Source: Siccirubricoccus deserti
Lineage (GTDB): Bacteria; Pseudomonadota; Alphaproteobacteria; Acetobacterales; Acetobacteraceae
Length of the DNA: 64,000 nucleotides
Direction: 5' to 3'
Assembly: GCF_014283215.1 (NCBI RefSeq)
Contig: NZ_JACOMF010000018.1
Coordinates: forward strand, 49,831 to 113,830
Both the position numbers and the translations under genes were made by a program. Of the stretch, positions 27,608-38,717 are shown one piece after another (positions within the stretch are counted from its first letter, which is position 1; each line of letters begins with the position of its first letter). The notes under the pieces are model-generated. The model was not told the origin of the DNA. It saw only the letters and a list, made by a program, of their open reading frames with translations, and did no database searches.

Positions 27608-28795
27608 TCACAGGGCGTCCGGCACCGGAAAATCGGCATCCGGAACAAGTTCTCCGGGGGTCGTCCGGAACACCTCCGCAATGCCGCCGAGGGGCCGGAA
27701 AACCGCGGCATCGGTGCCGGTGAGGAAAGCCTGGACAGGCAGCGCGGCCAGGGCGGCGAACAGCGCCTCCCGCCGCAGCGCGTCAAGATGCGCCGCCACC
27801 TCATCCAGCAGCAGCAGGGGGGCGAAGCCGCGCGCCGTGGCGATCAGCGCCGCATGCGCCAGCACCACCGCGACCAGCAGCGCCTTCTGCTCCCCGGTCG
27901 AGCAGAGCGCCGCCGGCAGGCCTTTCGGCGCATGGGTGAACAGCAGATCGGCCCGGTGCGGCCCGGCCAGCGTCGCCCCGGCGGCCGCGTCGCGCCCGCG
28001 GCTGGCGGCCCAGCCGGCCCGCAGCTCCTCCTCCACCGCCAGGGCCGGGCTGGTGTCCAGCGCGGCCGAGACGGCACAGCCCAGCGCCAGGCTGGCGGCC
28101 GGGAAGCCGCCGGTGACGCCGCCCGCCAGGGTGGCGTTCAGCCGCGCCACCAGCCCGCGCCGGGCGGCGGCGGCGGCGACGCCGTGGCGGGCCATGGCAT
28201 CCTCCAGCCCCGAAAGCCAGGCGGGGTCGCTGCGGCCCTCCCGCCTTCCCTGCAGCAGCAGCCGGTTGCGCTGGGCCATGGCGTTCTCATAGGCCGCCAC
28301 CTCCCGCGCATGGTGCGGCTCCAGCGCCCAGACCAGACGGTCGAGGAAGCGGCGGCGGTCGCCGGCGCCGTCCTGGAACAGCCGGTCCATCTGCGGGGTG
28401 AGCCAGACCGCGGCGACCCGTTCGGCCAGCTCCGCCTGGGATCGCAACGGGGCGCCGTCCAGGCGGAACACCCGGCGCTCGGCCGGGCCACCCTCCGGCG
28501 TGCCGGTGCCGATGTCGAAGCCGCCCCAGGGGCCCTCGAAGCGGCCGGCGGCGGCCCATGGGGCCGGCGGTGCATCGCCCATGCGGCGGCCGATCTCGGC
28601 CGCCCGGGCACCGCGGAGCCCACGGCCTGGGCCGAGCAGGCTGATCGCTTCCAGCAGATTGGTCTTGCCGGCGCCATTCTCCCCGGCAAAGACAATGATG
28701 CGCGACCGCAGCGGCAGGGTCAGCGCCGCCCAGCTGCGGAAATCCCGCAGCATCAGGCGGTTCAGGGCCAGTGGTGGCGGCAATGGCAAGGGCAT
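27608..28795 (-). CDS. recF: DNA replication/repair protein RecF
   Basis: A 395-residue SMC-like ATPase that helps load RecA at single-strand gaps. Walker A is GENGAGKTNLLEAISLLGPG near residue 37, the RecF-specific middle region includes MAQRNRLLLQGRREG, and the signature/Walker B region carries STGEQKALLVAVVLAHA and LLLLDEVAAHLDALRR. The N-terminus LALNRLMLRDFRSWAALTLP is typical. It sits upstream of gyrB as in many bacteria, but dnaN is not the preceding gene; a TIGR02300 gene is instead. Confidence 0.96.
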   Translation of the reverse strand: MPLPLPPPLALNRLMLRDFRSWAALTLPLRSRIIVFAGENGAGKTNLLEAISLLGPGRGLRGARAAEIGRRMGDAPPAPWAAAGRFEGPWGGFDIGTGTPEGGPAERRVFRLDGAPLRSQAELAERVAAVWLTPQMDRLFQDGAGDRRRFLDRLVWALEPHHAREVAAYENAMAQRNRLLLQGRREGRSDPAWLSGLEDAMARHGVAAAAARRGLVARLNATLAGGVTGGFPAASLALGCAVSAALDTSPALAVEEELRAGWAASRGRDAAAGATLAGPHRADLLFTHAPKGLPAALCSTGEQKALLVAVVLAHAALIATARGFAPLLLLDEVAAHLDALRREALFAALAALPVQAFLTGTDAAVFRPLGGIAEVFRTTPGELVPDADFPVPDAL

Positions 28796-28834
28796 GCTGC
28801 GCAGATGGGGTGTCCGCGGCGCCCTTGCCGCCGG

Positions 28835-29161
28835 TCAGCCCTCCTCGTCGCGGTCGCCTTCGACCTCGATCTCGTCGCCGATGGCGTCGGCCTCGTCCTC
28901 CAGCTCCTCGGCGTCCTCGACCGTCTCATCGGCCTCGACATCCTCGAGCTCGACGTCGTCGGTCTCGGCCTCCGCCGCCACGGCGCGCTTCTTCAGCTTT
29001 TCCTCGGCGGGCAGCGCGCCGGCGGCGCGGCGCAGGCGCGGCTGCTCGGCCGGCTGCTCGGTGCCGCATTTGGGGCAGATTGCCGGGGCACGGGTCAGGT
29101 CGTAGAATTTCGTGCCGCAGGCGACGCAGACGCGCTTGAGGCCCAGTTCGGGCTTGGCCAT
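28835..29161 (-). CDS. TIGR02300 family zinc-ribbon acidic protein
   Basis: A 108-residue protein conserved in alphaproteobacteria. The N-terminal zinc ribbon KRVCVACGTKFYDLTRAPAI CPKCGTEQP (two CxxC pairs) is followed by a very acidic C-terminal tail rich in Glu, Asp and Val. The FYDL segment gives the family its FYDLN name. Function is not known; the fold suggests nucleic-acid or protein binding. ATG at 29161 gives the canonical N-terminus MAKPELGLKR. It is divergent from aroA. Confidence 0.93.
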   Translation of the reverse strand: MAKPELGLKRVCVACGTKFYDLTRAPAICPKCGTEQPAEQPRLRRAAGALPAEEKLKKRAVAAEAETDDVELEDVEADETVEDAEELEDEADAIGDEIEVEGDRDEEG

Positions 29162-29267
29162 GGGAGAAAGCCTCGTGTGCTGATGGGCGCCCGCGCGAAG
29201 GGAGGCTCGGCGACTGCGAGCGGGCGGCCAAAAAACGGTCCGGCGCATTGCCACGAGGCGGCACCGC

Positions 29268-30635
29268 ATGTCAAACGCCGCAATCATGGCCCATTCCGCC
29301 GTCCCGCAGCCGTTCCGCGCCAGCCGTCCCGCCGCGCCCCTCTCCGGCACCCACCGGGTGCCGGGCGACAAGTCGATCAGCCACCGCGCGCTGATGTTCG
29401 GCGCCCTGGCCGTTGGCACCACCGAGATCACCGGCCTGCTGGAAGGCGAGGACGTGCTGCGCACCGCCGCGGCCATGCGCCAGCTCGGCGCGGTGGTGGA
29501 ACAGACCGGCCCCGGCGCCTGGCGGGTCGCCGGCCGTGGCGTCGGCGGCCTGGTCGAGCCGGCCGATGTGCTGGACATGGGCAACAGCGGCACCGCCGCC
29601 CGGCTGCTCTGCGGGTTGCTAGCCGGCCACCCGATCTTCGCGGTGATGACCGGCGACGCCTCGCTGCGGAAGCGCCCGATGCTGCGGGTGACGGAACCGC
29701 TTTCCACCAGCGGCGCCAGCTTCTGGATGCGGCAGGGCGGGCGGCTGCCGCTGGCGGTGCGGGGGGCGGTGGAGCCGCTGCCGCTGGACTACCGCCTGCC
29801 GGTCGCCTCCGCCCAGGTGAAGTCGGCCTGCCTGCTGGCCGGGCTCTGCGCCCGCGGCACCACCCGGGTGATCGAGCCGGAGCCGACCCGCGACCACACC
29901 GAGAACATGCTGCGGCATTTCGGCGCGACGGTGCGCGTCGAGGACACGCCGCAGGGGCGGCTGATCGAGCTTGAAGGCCAGCCGGAGCTGGTGGCGGCGC
30001 CGATCCTGGTGCCGGGCGACCCCTCCTCCGCCGCCTTCCTGCTGGCGGCGGCGCTGCTGGTGCCGGGGTCGCGGGTGACCGTCGCCAATGTCGGGCTGAA
30101 CCCGTTGCGCACCGGGCTGTTCGAGACGCTGCGCGAAATGGGGGCGCGGCTGACAGTGACGAATGCCCGCACCGAGGGCGGCGAGCCGGTGGGCGATCTC
30201 ACCGCCGAATACGGCCCGTTGCGGGCGGTGGAAGTGCCGCCCGGCCGGGCGCCCTCGATGATCGACGAATACCCCATCCTCGCCGTGGTCGCCGCCACCG
30301 CTCAGGGGACGACCCGGATGCGCGGGCTGCAGGAGCTGCGGGTGAAGGAGAGCGACCGGCTGGCTGCCACCGCAGCGATGCTGGCGGCCAACGGCGTCGG
30401 CGCGGAGATCGCCGGTGACGACCTGATCGTCCGGGGCGGCGAGGCCGGCATTCCCGGCGGCGGCACCGTCGCCACCCACATGGACCACCGGCTGGCGATG
30501 AGCGGGCTGGTCATGGGGCTGGCGGCCCGGGCGCCGGTGGCGGTGGACGACGCCGCCTTCATCGAGACCAGCTTCCCGGGCTTCGCCGCGCTGCTGAACG
30601 CCGCCTGCGGCGCGGCGGCCATCGAGCCGACGTGA
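29268..30635 (+). CDS. aroA: 3-phosphoshikimate 1-carboxyvinyltransferase (EPSP synthase), class II
   Basis: Sixth step of the shikimate pathway. The 455-residue protein has class II (CP4-like) sequence features: [67 protein letters not shown] and [19 protein letters not shown]. At the site where Agrobacterium CP4 has Ala100, associated with glyphosate insensitivity, this enzyme has Gly108 in GNSGTAAR, as in class I enzymes. ATG at 29268 is used; the internal ATG at residue 7 is an alternative. Its stop overlaps the GTG of cmk (GTGA). Confidence 0.97.
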   Translation: MSNAAIMAHSAVPQPFRASRPAAPLSGTHRVPGDKSISHRALMFGALAVGTTEITGLLEGEDVLRTAAAMRQLGAVVEQTGPGAWRVAGRGVGGLVEPADVLDMGNSGTAARLLCGLLAGHPIFAVMTGDASLRKRPMLRVTEPLSTSGASFWMRQGGRLPLAVRGAVEPLPLDYRLPVASAQVKSACLLAGLCARGTTRVIEPEPTRDHTENMLRHFGATVRVEDTPQGRLIELEGQPELVAAPILVPGDPSSAAFLLAAALLVPGSRVTVANVGLNPLRTGLFETLREMGARLTVTNARTEGGEPVGDLTAEYGPLRAVEVPPGRAPSMIDEYPILAVVAATAQGTTRMRGLQELRVKESDRLAATAAMLAANGVGAEIAGDDLIVRGGEAGIPGGGTVATHMDHRLAMSGLVMGLAARAPVAVDDAAFIETSFPGFAALLNAACGAAAIEPT

Positions 30636-31273
30636 ACGGCCTCGTCATCGCAGTGGACGGGCCGGCGGCGGCGGGGAAGGGCACCCTGGCGCGGCGGCTG
30701 GCGGCGGAGCTGGGCCTGCCCTACCTCGACACCGGGCTGCTGTACCGCGCCACCGGGCGGCGGGTGTTGGACCGCGGGGTTGACCCACGCGACGCCCCGG
30801 TGGCCGAGGCAGAGGCGCGGGCCCTCACCCCTGCTGATCTGGCGCGTGCCAATCTGCGCGGCTCGGAAGCGGACATGGCCGCGAGCGCCGTCGCTGCCAT
30901 CCCCGCAGTGCGTGCCGCGTTGCTGGAGTGGCAGCGGGACTTCGGCCGCCGCCATGGCGCGGTGCTGGACGGGCGCGACATCGGCACAGTGGTCTTCCCT
31001 GATGCGCCGGTGAAGCTGTTCGTTACCGCCAGCGTCGAGGAACGTGCACGCCGTCGCTGGCTGGAACTGCGGGCTGGCGGCATCGCCGCCGACCGGCAGC
31101 AGGTTCAGGCCGAGATCCGGGACCGCGATGCGCAGGATGCGAACCGCCCGGTTGCGCCGCTGAGGCCAGCGCCCGACGCCCTGGTGCTCGACACCACCAG
31201 CCTCGATGCCGAGGCGGCCTTCGCCACGGCGCTGGCGCTGGTGCGGGAGCGGCTGGACACCGCGAGCCGGTAG
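30632..31273 (+). CDS. cmk: Cytidylate kinase
   Basis: A 213-residue CMP/dCMP kinase. The P-loop is [16 protein letters not shown] at about residue 7, the CMP-binding region includes [12 protein letters not shown], and [20 protein letters not shown] with RARRRWLEL forms the substrate and lid region; [20 protein letters not shown] is typical near the end. GTG at 30632 overlaps the aroA stop. The aroA-cmk-rpsA order is common in alphaproteobacteria. Confidence 0.97.
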   Translation: MNGLVIAVDGPAAAGKGTLARRLAAELGLPYLDTGLLYRATGRRVLDRGVDPRDAPVAEAEARALTPADLARANLRGSEADMAASAVAAIPAVRAALLEWQRDFGRRHGAVLDGRDIGTVVFPDAPVKLFVTASVEERARRRWLELRAGGIAADRQQVQAEIRDRDAQDANRPVAPLRPAPDALVLDTTSLDAEAAFATALALVRERLDTASR

Positions 31274-31697
31274 CCGCGCCCGGCTGCCGCGGGGGCCGCC
31301 CGCTTGCGGACAGCCATCGGTTGTAATCGCCTCTGGTCCTGGCCTCTATGGCAGGATCTTCATTGTCGCGCCGCCGCCGCTGTGGCGGATCGGCCCCAGG
31401 TAGCATCGCTCGGCAGTCGCGATTTTGCTTGACGCTTCGAGATCAAGGGATTAGCGACTCTCATCCGTGGCCCTGACCGGCCGCGGCGTTCGCATTGGCA
31501 GGGCATGGCTCACCCGAGCGTTGCCATGCCGGTGGACCGGAAATGGGCGGGCCGATACGCTGCCCAGGCACCAGGGTTACCAGGTACCTGCGGTCCCGCA
31601 CGGGATACCGAGGCGCCGGACCAAGCCGTGTCCGCCACCGGCGGGGGCGCAGGACCTGTCCCGCACACCAGCGGGCATCCCAGGATAGAAAGACCGC
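31274..31697 (+). promoter_or_regulatory. Long rpsA leader with promoter candidate and hairpin
   Basis: No gene is supported in this 424-bp gap. A promoter candidate is TTGACG (31429-31434) with TTAGCG (31451-31456) 16 nt further on. Downstream, GGCATGGC (31502-31509) pairs perfectly with GCCATGCC (31523-31530) over a 13-nt loop. The long leader fits the known autoregulation of S1 synthesis at its own mRNA leader in other bacteria, though no specific element is recognised. Confidence 0.45.
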
Positions 31698-33416
31698 ATG
31701 GCATCCGCCACCACCCTCGCGCCGAGCGCGGGGACCGAAGACTTTGCTGCACTGCTTGACGCCACCCTCGGCGCCGATACCGGCTTCGCCGGCTCGGTCG
31801 TCTCCGGCCGCGTCATGCGCATCGACGACGACTACGCCGTTGTCGATGTCGGTCTGAAGAGCGAGGGGCGCGTACCCCTCAAGGAATTCGCCCCCGCGGG
31901 GCAGAAGCCGGAAATCAAGGCCGGCGACGTCATCGAGCTCTTCGTCGAGCGCTACGAGGACCGCGACGGCTCCATCGTGCTGTCGCGCGAGAAGGCGCGG
32001 CGCGAGGAAGCCTGGACCAATCTGGAGAAGGCCTACCAGGCCAACCAGCGGGTCAACGGCGTGATCTTCGGCCGGGTGAAGGGCGGCTTCACCGTCGACC
32101 TCGGCGGCGCCGTGGCCTTCCTGCCGGGCAGCCAGGTGGACATCCGGCCGGTGCGCGACGTCGGCCCGCTCATGGGCAGCCCGCAACCCTTCCAGATTCT
32201 TAAGATGGACCGCGCCCGCGGCAACATCGTGGTCAGCCGCCGCGCGGTGCTGGAGGAGACGCGCGCCGAGCAGCGCAGCGAGCTGATCCAGGGCCTGAAG
32301 GAGGGCATGGTCCTCGACGGCGTGGTCAAGAACATCACCGACTACGGCGCCTTCGTCGACCTCGGCGGCGTGGACGGCCTGCTGCACGTGACCGACATCG
32401 CCTGGCGCCGGATCAACCATCCGTCCGAGGCGCTGACCATTGGCCAGCCGGTGAAGGTCCAGGTCATCCGCTTCAACTCGGAGACCCAGCGCATCAGCCT
32501 CGGCATGAAGCAGCTGATGTCCGACCCGTGGGATGGCGTGGCGATCAAGTACCCGGTGAACGCCAAGTTCAGCGGCCGCGTCACCAACATCACCGACTAC
32601 GGCGCCTTCGTGGAGCTGGAGCCGGGGGTCGAGGGCCTCGTCCACGTCAGCGAGATGTCCTGGACCAAGAAGAACGTCCACCCCGGCAAGATCGTCGCCA
32701 CCTCGCAGGAAGTGGACGTGCTGATCCTCGACGTGGACGAGCCGAAGCGCCGCATCTCGCTCGGCCTGAAGCAGGCCCAGGGCAACCCCTGGGAGCTGTT
32801 CCTGGAAGCGCACCCGCCGGGCACCGTGGTGGAAGGCGAGATCCGCAACATCACCGAGTTCGGCCTGTTCATCGGCATCGGCCCGGACATCGACGGCATG
32901 GTCCACATGTCCGACCTGTCCTGGGACGAGGCCGGCGAGGCCGCGATGGCCAAGTACAACAAGGGCGACGTCGTCAAGGCGAAGGTCCTCGACGTGGATG
33001 TCGAGAAGGAGCGCATCTCGCTCGGCATCAAGCAGCTCGAGGCCGATCCGGCCGCCGAGGTGCTGGACAAGGTCAAGAAGAACGACATCGTCACCTGCAT
33101 CGTCACCCAGGTGCAGGCGAACGGCATCGAAGTGAAGGTCGAGGACGTGCTCACCGGCTTTATCCGCCGGGCCGAGCTCGCCCGTGACCGCGGCGACCAG
33201 CGCCCCGACAAGTTCGCCGTTGGCGAGAAGGTCGATGCCAAGGTCGTCGCCGTGGACCGCGCCGCCCGCCGGCTCTCCCTGACCATCAAGGGCAAGGAGA
33301 TCGAGGAGGAGCGCGAGGCGATGAAGGAATACGGCAGCACCGACAGTGGCGCCTCGCTGGGCGACATCCTGGGTGCGGCCATCCGCCGCCGGCGCGAGCT
33401 GGCCGGCGAGGAATAA
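31698..33416 (+). CDS. rpsA: 30S ribosomal protein S1
   Basis: A 572-residue protein with six S1 RNA-binding domains. Domain starts are recognisable as GSVVSGRVMRIDDDYAVVDV (about 32), NGVIFGRVKGGFTVDLGG (about 118), DGVVKNITDYGAFVDLGGVD (about 205), AKFSGRVTNITDYGAFVELE (about 290), VVEGEIRNITEFGLFIGIGP (about 377) and TCIVTQVQANGIEVKVEDV (about 465). S1 recruits mRNAs to the 30S subunit, especially those with weak Shine-Dalgarno sites, which matters in a genome with many GTG/TTG starts. A strong terminator follows the gene. Confidence 0.98.
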   Translation: MASATTLAPSAGTEDFAALLDATLGADTGFAGSVVSGRVMRIDDDYAVVDVGLKSEGRVPLKEFAPAGQKPEIKAGDVIELFVERYEDRDGSIVLSREKARREEAWTNLEKAYQANQRVNGVIFGRVKGGFTVDLGGAVAFLPGSQVDIRPVRDVGPLMGSPQPFQILKMDRARGNIVVSRRAVLEETRAEQRSELIQGLKEGMVLDGVVKNITDYGAFVDLGGVDGLLHVTDIAWRRINHPSEALTIGQPVKVQVIRFNSETQRISLGMKQLMSDPWDGVAIKYPVNAKFSGRVTNITDYGAFVELEPGVEGLVHVSEMSWTKKNVHPGKIVATSQEVDVLILDVDEPKRRISLGLKQAQGNPWELFLEAHPPGTVVEGEIRNITEFGLFIGIGPDIDGMVHMSDLSWDEAGEAAMAKYNKGDVVKAKVLDVDVEKERISLGIKQLEADPAAEVLDKVKKNDIVTCIVTQVQANGIEVKVEDVLTGFIRRAELARDRGDQRPDKFAVGEKVDAKVVAVDRAARRLSLTIKGKEIEEEREAMKEYGSTDSGASLGDILGAAIRRRRELAGEE

Positions 33417-33443
33417 GCCAGGGCCGCAAGGCCGGGCTAAAGG

Positions 33444-33471
33444 GGGCGGGGCCGCAAGGCCCCGCCCTTTT
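33444..33471 (+). terminator. Intrinsic terminator of rpsA
   Basis: A perfect 10-bp stem GGGCGGGGCC (33444-33453) / GGCCCCGCCC (33458-33467) with a GCAA tetraloop is followed directly by TTTT, 28 nt after the rpsA stop. Confidence 0.92.
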
Positions 33472-33551
33472 CATTGGCCGGCGCCGCCGGCGGCGCGGTT
33501 GCCCCGCGGCCGCGGCGCCCCAACATCCTGGAAAGTGACCTGGAACGCCGC

Positions 33552-34466
33552 ATGGCCCTCGAAGCTGACCTGCTGATCGACCGAAGGCGCCTCAAGCGCC
33601 GCCTCGCGCTGTGGCGCGGCTTCGCCGTGCTGCTGCTGCTCACAGGCGCGCTGGCCTTCGCCGCCCGCAACGCCGATCTGCCCCTGCCCGGCCGGGGCCA
33701 GGTCGCCCGGCTGACGGTGCAGGGCTTCATCGGCGAGGACCGCAAGCTGTTCGAGGCGCTGGAGGCGCTGGGCAAGGATGCCAGCGTGCAGGCGCTGATC
33801 GTCGCGATCGACAGCCCGGGCGGCAGCGTCGGCGGTGGCGAGGCGCTCTACGCCGCGCTGGAACGGCTGCGGGCCAAGAAGCCGGTGGTCGCGGTGATGC
33901 GCGGCACCGCCGCTTCCGCCGGCTACATGACCGCGCTCGGCGCCGACCGCATCTACGCGCGCGAATCCACCGTCACCGGTTCGATCGGCGTGCTGCTGCA
34001 ATCGGTGGATGCCTCGGAGCTGCTGGCGCGGCTCGGGGTGCGGGGTGAAGCCATTGTCTCCGGTCCGCTGAAGGACCAGCCGAACCCCTTCCATCCGCTG
34101 AGCCCGGAGGGCCGTGCCGCGCTGCAGGGGGTGATCGCCGACATGCACGACCAGTTCGTTGCAAAAGTGATGGCGGCGCGCCGCATGTCGGAGGCCGAGG
34201 TCCGGGCGCTGGCCGACGGCCGCATCTTCACCGGCCGCCAGGCGCTGGCGGCCGGGCTGGTGGACGCTATCGGCGGCGAACGCGAGGCCCGCGCCTGGCT
34301 GGCCGCCGAGCGCGCGGTGCCGGAGTCGCTGCCGATCCGCGACCTCGACACCCGCGGCACCGCCCGAAGGCTGTTCGGCGCGATCTTTGATGGTTTGGCG
34401 AAAACCGTTATTTCAGAATGGCTTGGCGTTGACGGCCCGCGTCTGCTCTGGCAGTTTCCGCGCTGA
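33552..34466 (+). CDS. sppA: Signal peptide peptidase SppA (S49 family)
   Basis: A 304-residue inner-membrane protease that degrades cleaved signal peptides. One N-terminal membrane anchor (GFAVLLLLTGALAFAA) precedes the catalytic domain. SPGGSVGGGEALYAAL is the substrate-binding loop, the nucleophile Ser lies in RGTAASAGYMTALGA and the general base Lys in VSGPLKDQPNPF. It is the short, single-domain form. ATG at 33552 is preferred over TTG 33474, which falls within the rpsA terminator area and would add a basic, unconserved extension. It is 21 nt upstream of ihfB. Confidence 0.93.
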   Translation: MALEADLLIDRRRLKRRLALWRGFAVLLLLTGALAFAARNADLPLPGRGQVARLTVQGFIGEDRKLFEALEALGKDASVQALIVAIDSPGGSVGGGEALYAALERLRAKKPVVAVMRGTAASAGYMTALGADRIYARESTVTGSIGVLLQSVDASELLARLGVRGEAIVSGPLKDQPNPFHPLSPEGRAALQGVIADMHDQFVAKVMAARRMSEAEVRALADGRIFTGRQALAAGLVDAIGGEREARAWLAAERAVPESLPIRDLDTRGTARRLFGAIFDGLAKTVISEWLGVDGPRLLWQFPR

Positions 34467-34487
34467 ACGCCCTAGGGGACGGAGGCC

Positions 34488-34814
34488 ATGACCAAAAGCG
34501 AGCTGATCGCGCAACTCGCCGCTGAGAATCCGCACCTGCGGCAGCCGGACATCGAGCTGATCGTCGCCACGATCTTCGACGAGATCACCGCGGCCCTGGC
34601 CCGCGGCGACCGGGTGGAGCTGCGCGGCTTCGGCGCCTTCTCGGCGAAGCGGCGTGATGCCCGCACCGGCCGCAACCCACGCACCGGCGCGGCGGTGCCG
34701 GTGGCCGGCAAGGCAGTGCCCTACTTCAAGCCGGGCAAGGAACTGCGCGAGCGGGTGAACGGCGGCGAGCCGCAGGCCCCGGCGCGGACCCGCACGGCGG
34801 AGCGCGTGGCGTGA
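34488..34814 (+). CDS. ihfB: Integration host factor subunit beta
   Basis: A 108-residue DNA-bending protein of the HU/IHF family. [20 protein letters not shown] and [25 protein letters not shown] match IHF-beta, with the intercalating Pro in the NPRTG arm. A Pro/Ala/Arg-rich tail after residue 92 extends beyond E. coli IHF-beta (94 aa). The rpsA-ihfB neighbourhood is conserved in proteobacteria, here with sppA inserted. Its stop overlaps the GTG start of the LapA-domain gene. Confidence 0.95.
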   Translation: MTKSELIAQLAAENPHLRQPDIELIVATIFDEITAALARGDRVELRGFGAFSAKRRDARTGRNPRTGAAVPVAGKAVPYFKPGKELRERVNGGEPQAPARTRTAERVA

Positions 34815-35155
34815 TCCGCCTCATCCTCCTGGTCCCGCTGCTGATCTTCCTGGTGCTGTTCGGCCTGTCGAACCGGCAGGAGGTGCAGCTGCGCCTCTGG
34901 CCCTTCGACCTCGCCTGGGCGGTGCCGCTGTCGGTCGCGGTGCTGCTGATCGCGGCGGTGTTCTTCCTGTTCGGCGCCTTCATCGCCTGGGCCGCGGCGC
35001 TGCCGCATCGCCGCCGGGCGAAGGCGCTGGAGAATGCCGCGCGGGTCATCGAGGCGGAGCTTGCAGAGCTGCGGGCGAAGGAAGCACGGCAGGTCGGCCC
35101 GGTGCCGCCGGCGCCGGCGAACAGCCCGACCGCACTGCCGCGTTCGGCGGCCTAG
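34811..35155 (+). CDS. lapA: LapA-domain (DUF1049) membrane protein
   Basis: A 114-residue protein with two N-terminal transmembrane helices ([18 protein letters not shown] and [18 protein letters not shown]) separated by the short [11 protein letters not shown] hairpin, and a helical cytoplasmic tail ([20 protein letters not shown]). This is the LapA/YciS fold; in E. coli LapA works with LapB in controlling LPS synthesis through FtsH. No lapB follows, so a role in LPS control is by family only. GTG at 34811 overlaps the ihfB stop (GTGA). Confidence 0.88.
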   Translation: MIRLILLVPLLIFLVLFGLSNRQEVQLRLWPFDLAWAVPLSVAVLLIAAVFFLFGAFIAWAAALPHRRRAKALENAARVIEAELAELRAKEARQVGPVPPAPANSPTALPRSAA

Positions 35156-35156
35156 C

Positions 35157-35870
35157 ATGCTGGACCGGCCGGGCAGCGCCGCCGCCCGCATCATCCCGGC
35201 GATCGACACTGCCGATCCGGCGCGGGCGGAGGTGCTGGCCGCCGCGCTGGCGCCCGGCTGCGGCGCGCTGAAGCTGGGGCTGGAGCTGTTCACCGCCGAG
35301 GGGCCGGAGGCGGTGCGGCGGATCGCGCCACATGCCCCGGTGTTCCTCGACCTCAAGCTGCACGACATTCCGAATACCGTCGCCGGCGCGGTGCGTTCGC
35401 TGTTGCCGCTGCGGCCGGCGATGCTGACACTGCATGCCGGCGGCGGCGCGGCCATGATCACCGCCGCGCGCGAGGCGGCGGAAGCGGCGGGCGCGGCGCG
35501 GCCGATCCTGCTGGCCGTCACGGTGCTGACCAGCATTGATGCCGCCACCCTGGCCGAGACCGGCGTGGCCGGCGGCACGGTGCAGCAGGTGCTGCGGCTC
35601 GCCCGGCTGGCACTGGCCGCCGGGGCGGATGGGCTGGTCTGCTCGCCGCAGGAGGTGGCGCGAATCCGCGATGCCTTCGGCCAGGCGCCGATGCTGGTGG
35701 TGCCCGGGGTCCGCCCCGCCGGCAGCGCGCTCGGCGACCAGGCGCGGGTGGCGACCCCGGCTGAGGCGGTGGCGGCGGGCGCCGATTGGCTGGTCATCGG
35801 CCGGCCGATCACCGGCGCCGCCGACCCGGCCGCGGCGCTCTCAGCCATCGTCGCAGGGCTGCCGGCGTGA
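35157..35870 (+). CDS. pyrF: Orotidine-5'-phosphate decarboxylase
   Basis: Final step of UMP synthesis. The 237-residue TIM barrel carries the Lys-Asp-Lys-Asp catalytic array in LKLGLELF and [17 protein letters not shown], and the phosphate-binding end [20 protein letters not shown] with [21 protein letters not shown] at 35157 follows the lapA stop by one nucleotide. The stop overlaps the GTG start of trpF, so pyrimidine and tryptophan genes share a transcript. Confidence 0.97.
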   Translation: MLDRPGSAAARIIPAIDTADPARAEVLAAALAPGCGALKLGLELFTAEGPEAVRRIAPHAPVFLDLKLHDIPNTVAGAVRSLLPLRPAMLTLHAGGGAAMITAAREAAEAAGAARPILLAVTVLTSIDAATLAETGVAGGTVQQVLRLARLALAAGADGLVCSPQEVARIRDAFGQAPMLVVPGVRPAGSALGDQARVATPAEAVAAGADWLVIGRPITGAADPAAALSAIVAGLPA

Positions 35871-36505
35871 CCCTGGTGAAGATCTGCGGGGTGAGCGACC
35901 CCGCCGGCTTCGATGCCGCACTCGCCGCCGGCGCCGATATGCTGGGCTTCGTCTTCTACCCGCCCTCGCCCCGGGCGCTGACGCCGGCCGCCGCCGCCGC
36001 GCTGTCTTCCCGGGCGGAGGGCGGGCCGCTCAGGGTCGGGCTGTTCGTCGATCCGGAGGATGCGCTGATCGAAGCCGTGCTGGCGGCCTTGCCGCTCGGG
36101 CTGATCCAGCTGCATGGTGCCGAGGACCCGGCCCGCTGCGCCGCCATCCGCGCCCGCTTCGGCCTGCCGGTGATGAAGGCACTCGGCATCGCCGAACCCG
36201 CCGATCTGATGGCGCTGGCGGATTACGCCCCGGCGGTGGACCGCTTCCTGCTGGACGCCAAGCCGCCGCCCGGCGCCACCCTGCCGGGCGGCAATGCCGC
36301 TGCCTTCGATTGGCGGCTGACCGCCGGCCGCGCCATCCCGCGCCCCTGGCTGCTGGCCGGTGGGCTGACGCCCGATACCGTCGCCGAGGCGATCCGCCAG
36401 AGCGGTGCGCCGGGGGTGGATGTTTCGTCTGGTGTGGAGCGGGCGCGGGGGGTGAAGGATCCGGCGCGCATTGCGGCCTTTGTCGCGGCGGCCCGCTTGC
36501 CGTAA
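35867..36505 (+). CDS. trpF: Phosphoribosylanthranilate isomerase
   Basis: Third step of tryptophan synthesis from anthranilate, an Amadori rearrangement. The 212-residue TIM barrel starts [20 protein letters not shown] with the catalytic Cys in KICG, then [19 protein letters not shown]; the general acid Asp lies in [10 protein letters not shown], and [15 protein letters not shown] with [15 protein letters not shown] forms the phosphate site. GTG at 35867 overlaps the pyrF stop. It is followed by 88 bp and trpB. Confidence 0.97.
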   Translation: MTLVKICGVSDPAGFDAALAAGADMLGFVFYPPSPRALTPAAAAALSSRAEGGPLRVGLFVDPEDALIEAVLAALPLGLIQLHGAEDPARCAAIRARFGLPVMKALGIAEPADLMALADYAPAVDRFLLDAKPPPGATLPGGNAAAFDWRLTAGRAIPRPWLLAGGLTPDTVAEAIRQSGAPGVDVSSGVERARGVKDPARIAAFVAAARLP

Positions 36506-36593
36506 GACGCGGCATGGACCGGGTGGCGCAGGCGCGCGCATCCGCTGCTCAACATGCCCCGGCGCGGGCCATGCCGGGGACCGGGGATAGCCA

Positions 36594-37852
<1,259 letters not shown>

Positions 37853-37856
<4 letters not shown>

Positions 37857-38707
37857 GCGGCGCCGCAACAAACGGCTCCCGCATTGCCGGGCGCTTCGCT
37901 GCGCTGAAGCAGGCCGGGCGCGGCGCGCTGGTGACCTATCTGCAGGCCTATGACCCAGACCCCGCGACCTCGCTGGCGCTCCTGCGCGGACTGCCCGGCG
38001 CCGGGGCCGATCTGATCGAGGTCGGCGTACCCTTCACCGACCCGATGGCCGATGGCCCTTCCATTCAGCGCGCGGCGCAACGGGCGTTGAAGGCCGGCGC
38101 GACATTGGCCGGGGTGCTGGCGCTGGTGCGCGACTTCCGCGCCGGGGACGCGGCGACGCCGATCATCCTGATGGGCTACTACAACCCTATCCTGGCCTAT
38201 GGCATCGACCGCTTCTGCACCGATGCCGCCGCCTCAGGCGTCGACGGGCTGATCGTGGTGGATGTGCCGCCCGAGGAAGCCGACGAGATCGAGCCGCAGG
38301 CGAAGGCCGCCGGCCTCGACCTGATCCGGCTGGTGGCGCCGACGACGGATGACGCTCGGCTGCCGCGCGTCCTCGCCGCCACCTCGGGCTTCGTCTACTA
38401 TGTCTCCATCACCGGCATCACCGGCACCCGCAGCGCCACCGCCGCCTCGCTGGAGCAGGCGATCCCACGCATCCGCCAGCACACCGGCCTGCCAGTCGCC
38501 ATCGGCTTCGGCATCCGCACGCCGCAGCAGGCGGCGGCGGCGGCGCGGCTCGCTGACGGCGCGGTGGTCGGCACCGCGCTGGTCGATACGCTGGCAGGGT
38601 CGCTCGACGAACAGGGGCGGGCGAGGCCGGAGACGGTGCGCCAGGTGCTGGACCAGGTGCGCGGCCTGGCCGAGGCGGTTCGCGACACCGCCAACCGCGT
38701 CGCCTGA
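37853..38707 (+). CDS. trpA: Tryptophan synthase alpha chain
   Basis: A 284-residue TIM barrel that releases indole from indole-3-glycerol phosphate. The catalytic Glu lies in [17 protein letters not shown] with the catalytic Asp just after, and the phosphate site in [14 protein letters not shown] and [17 protein letters not shown]. Coupled to trpB by GTGA overlap. trpC, trpD and trpE are not in the window. accD follows after 10 nt. Confidence 0.98.
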
Positions 38708-38717
38708 GAGACATCCG

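Noticed and set aside
33474..33551. Upstream TTG start for sppA
   Set aside because: It lies directly after the rpsA terminator U-run and would add an unconserved basic extension; ATG 33552 is better.
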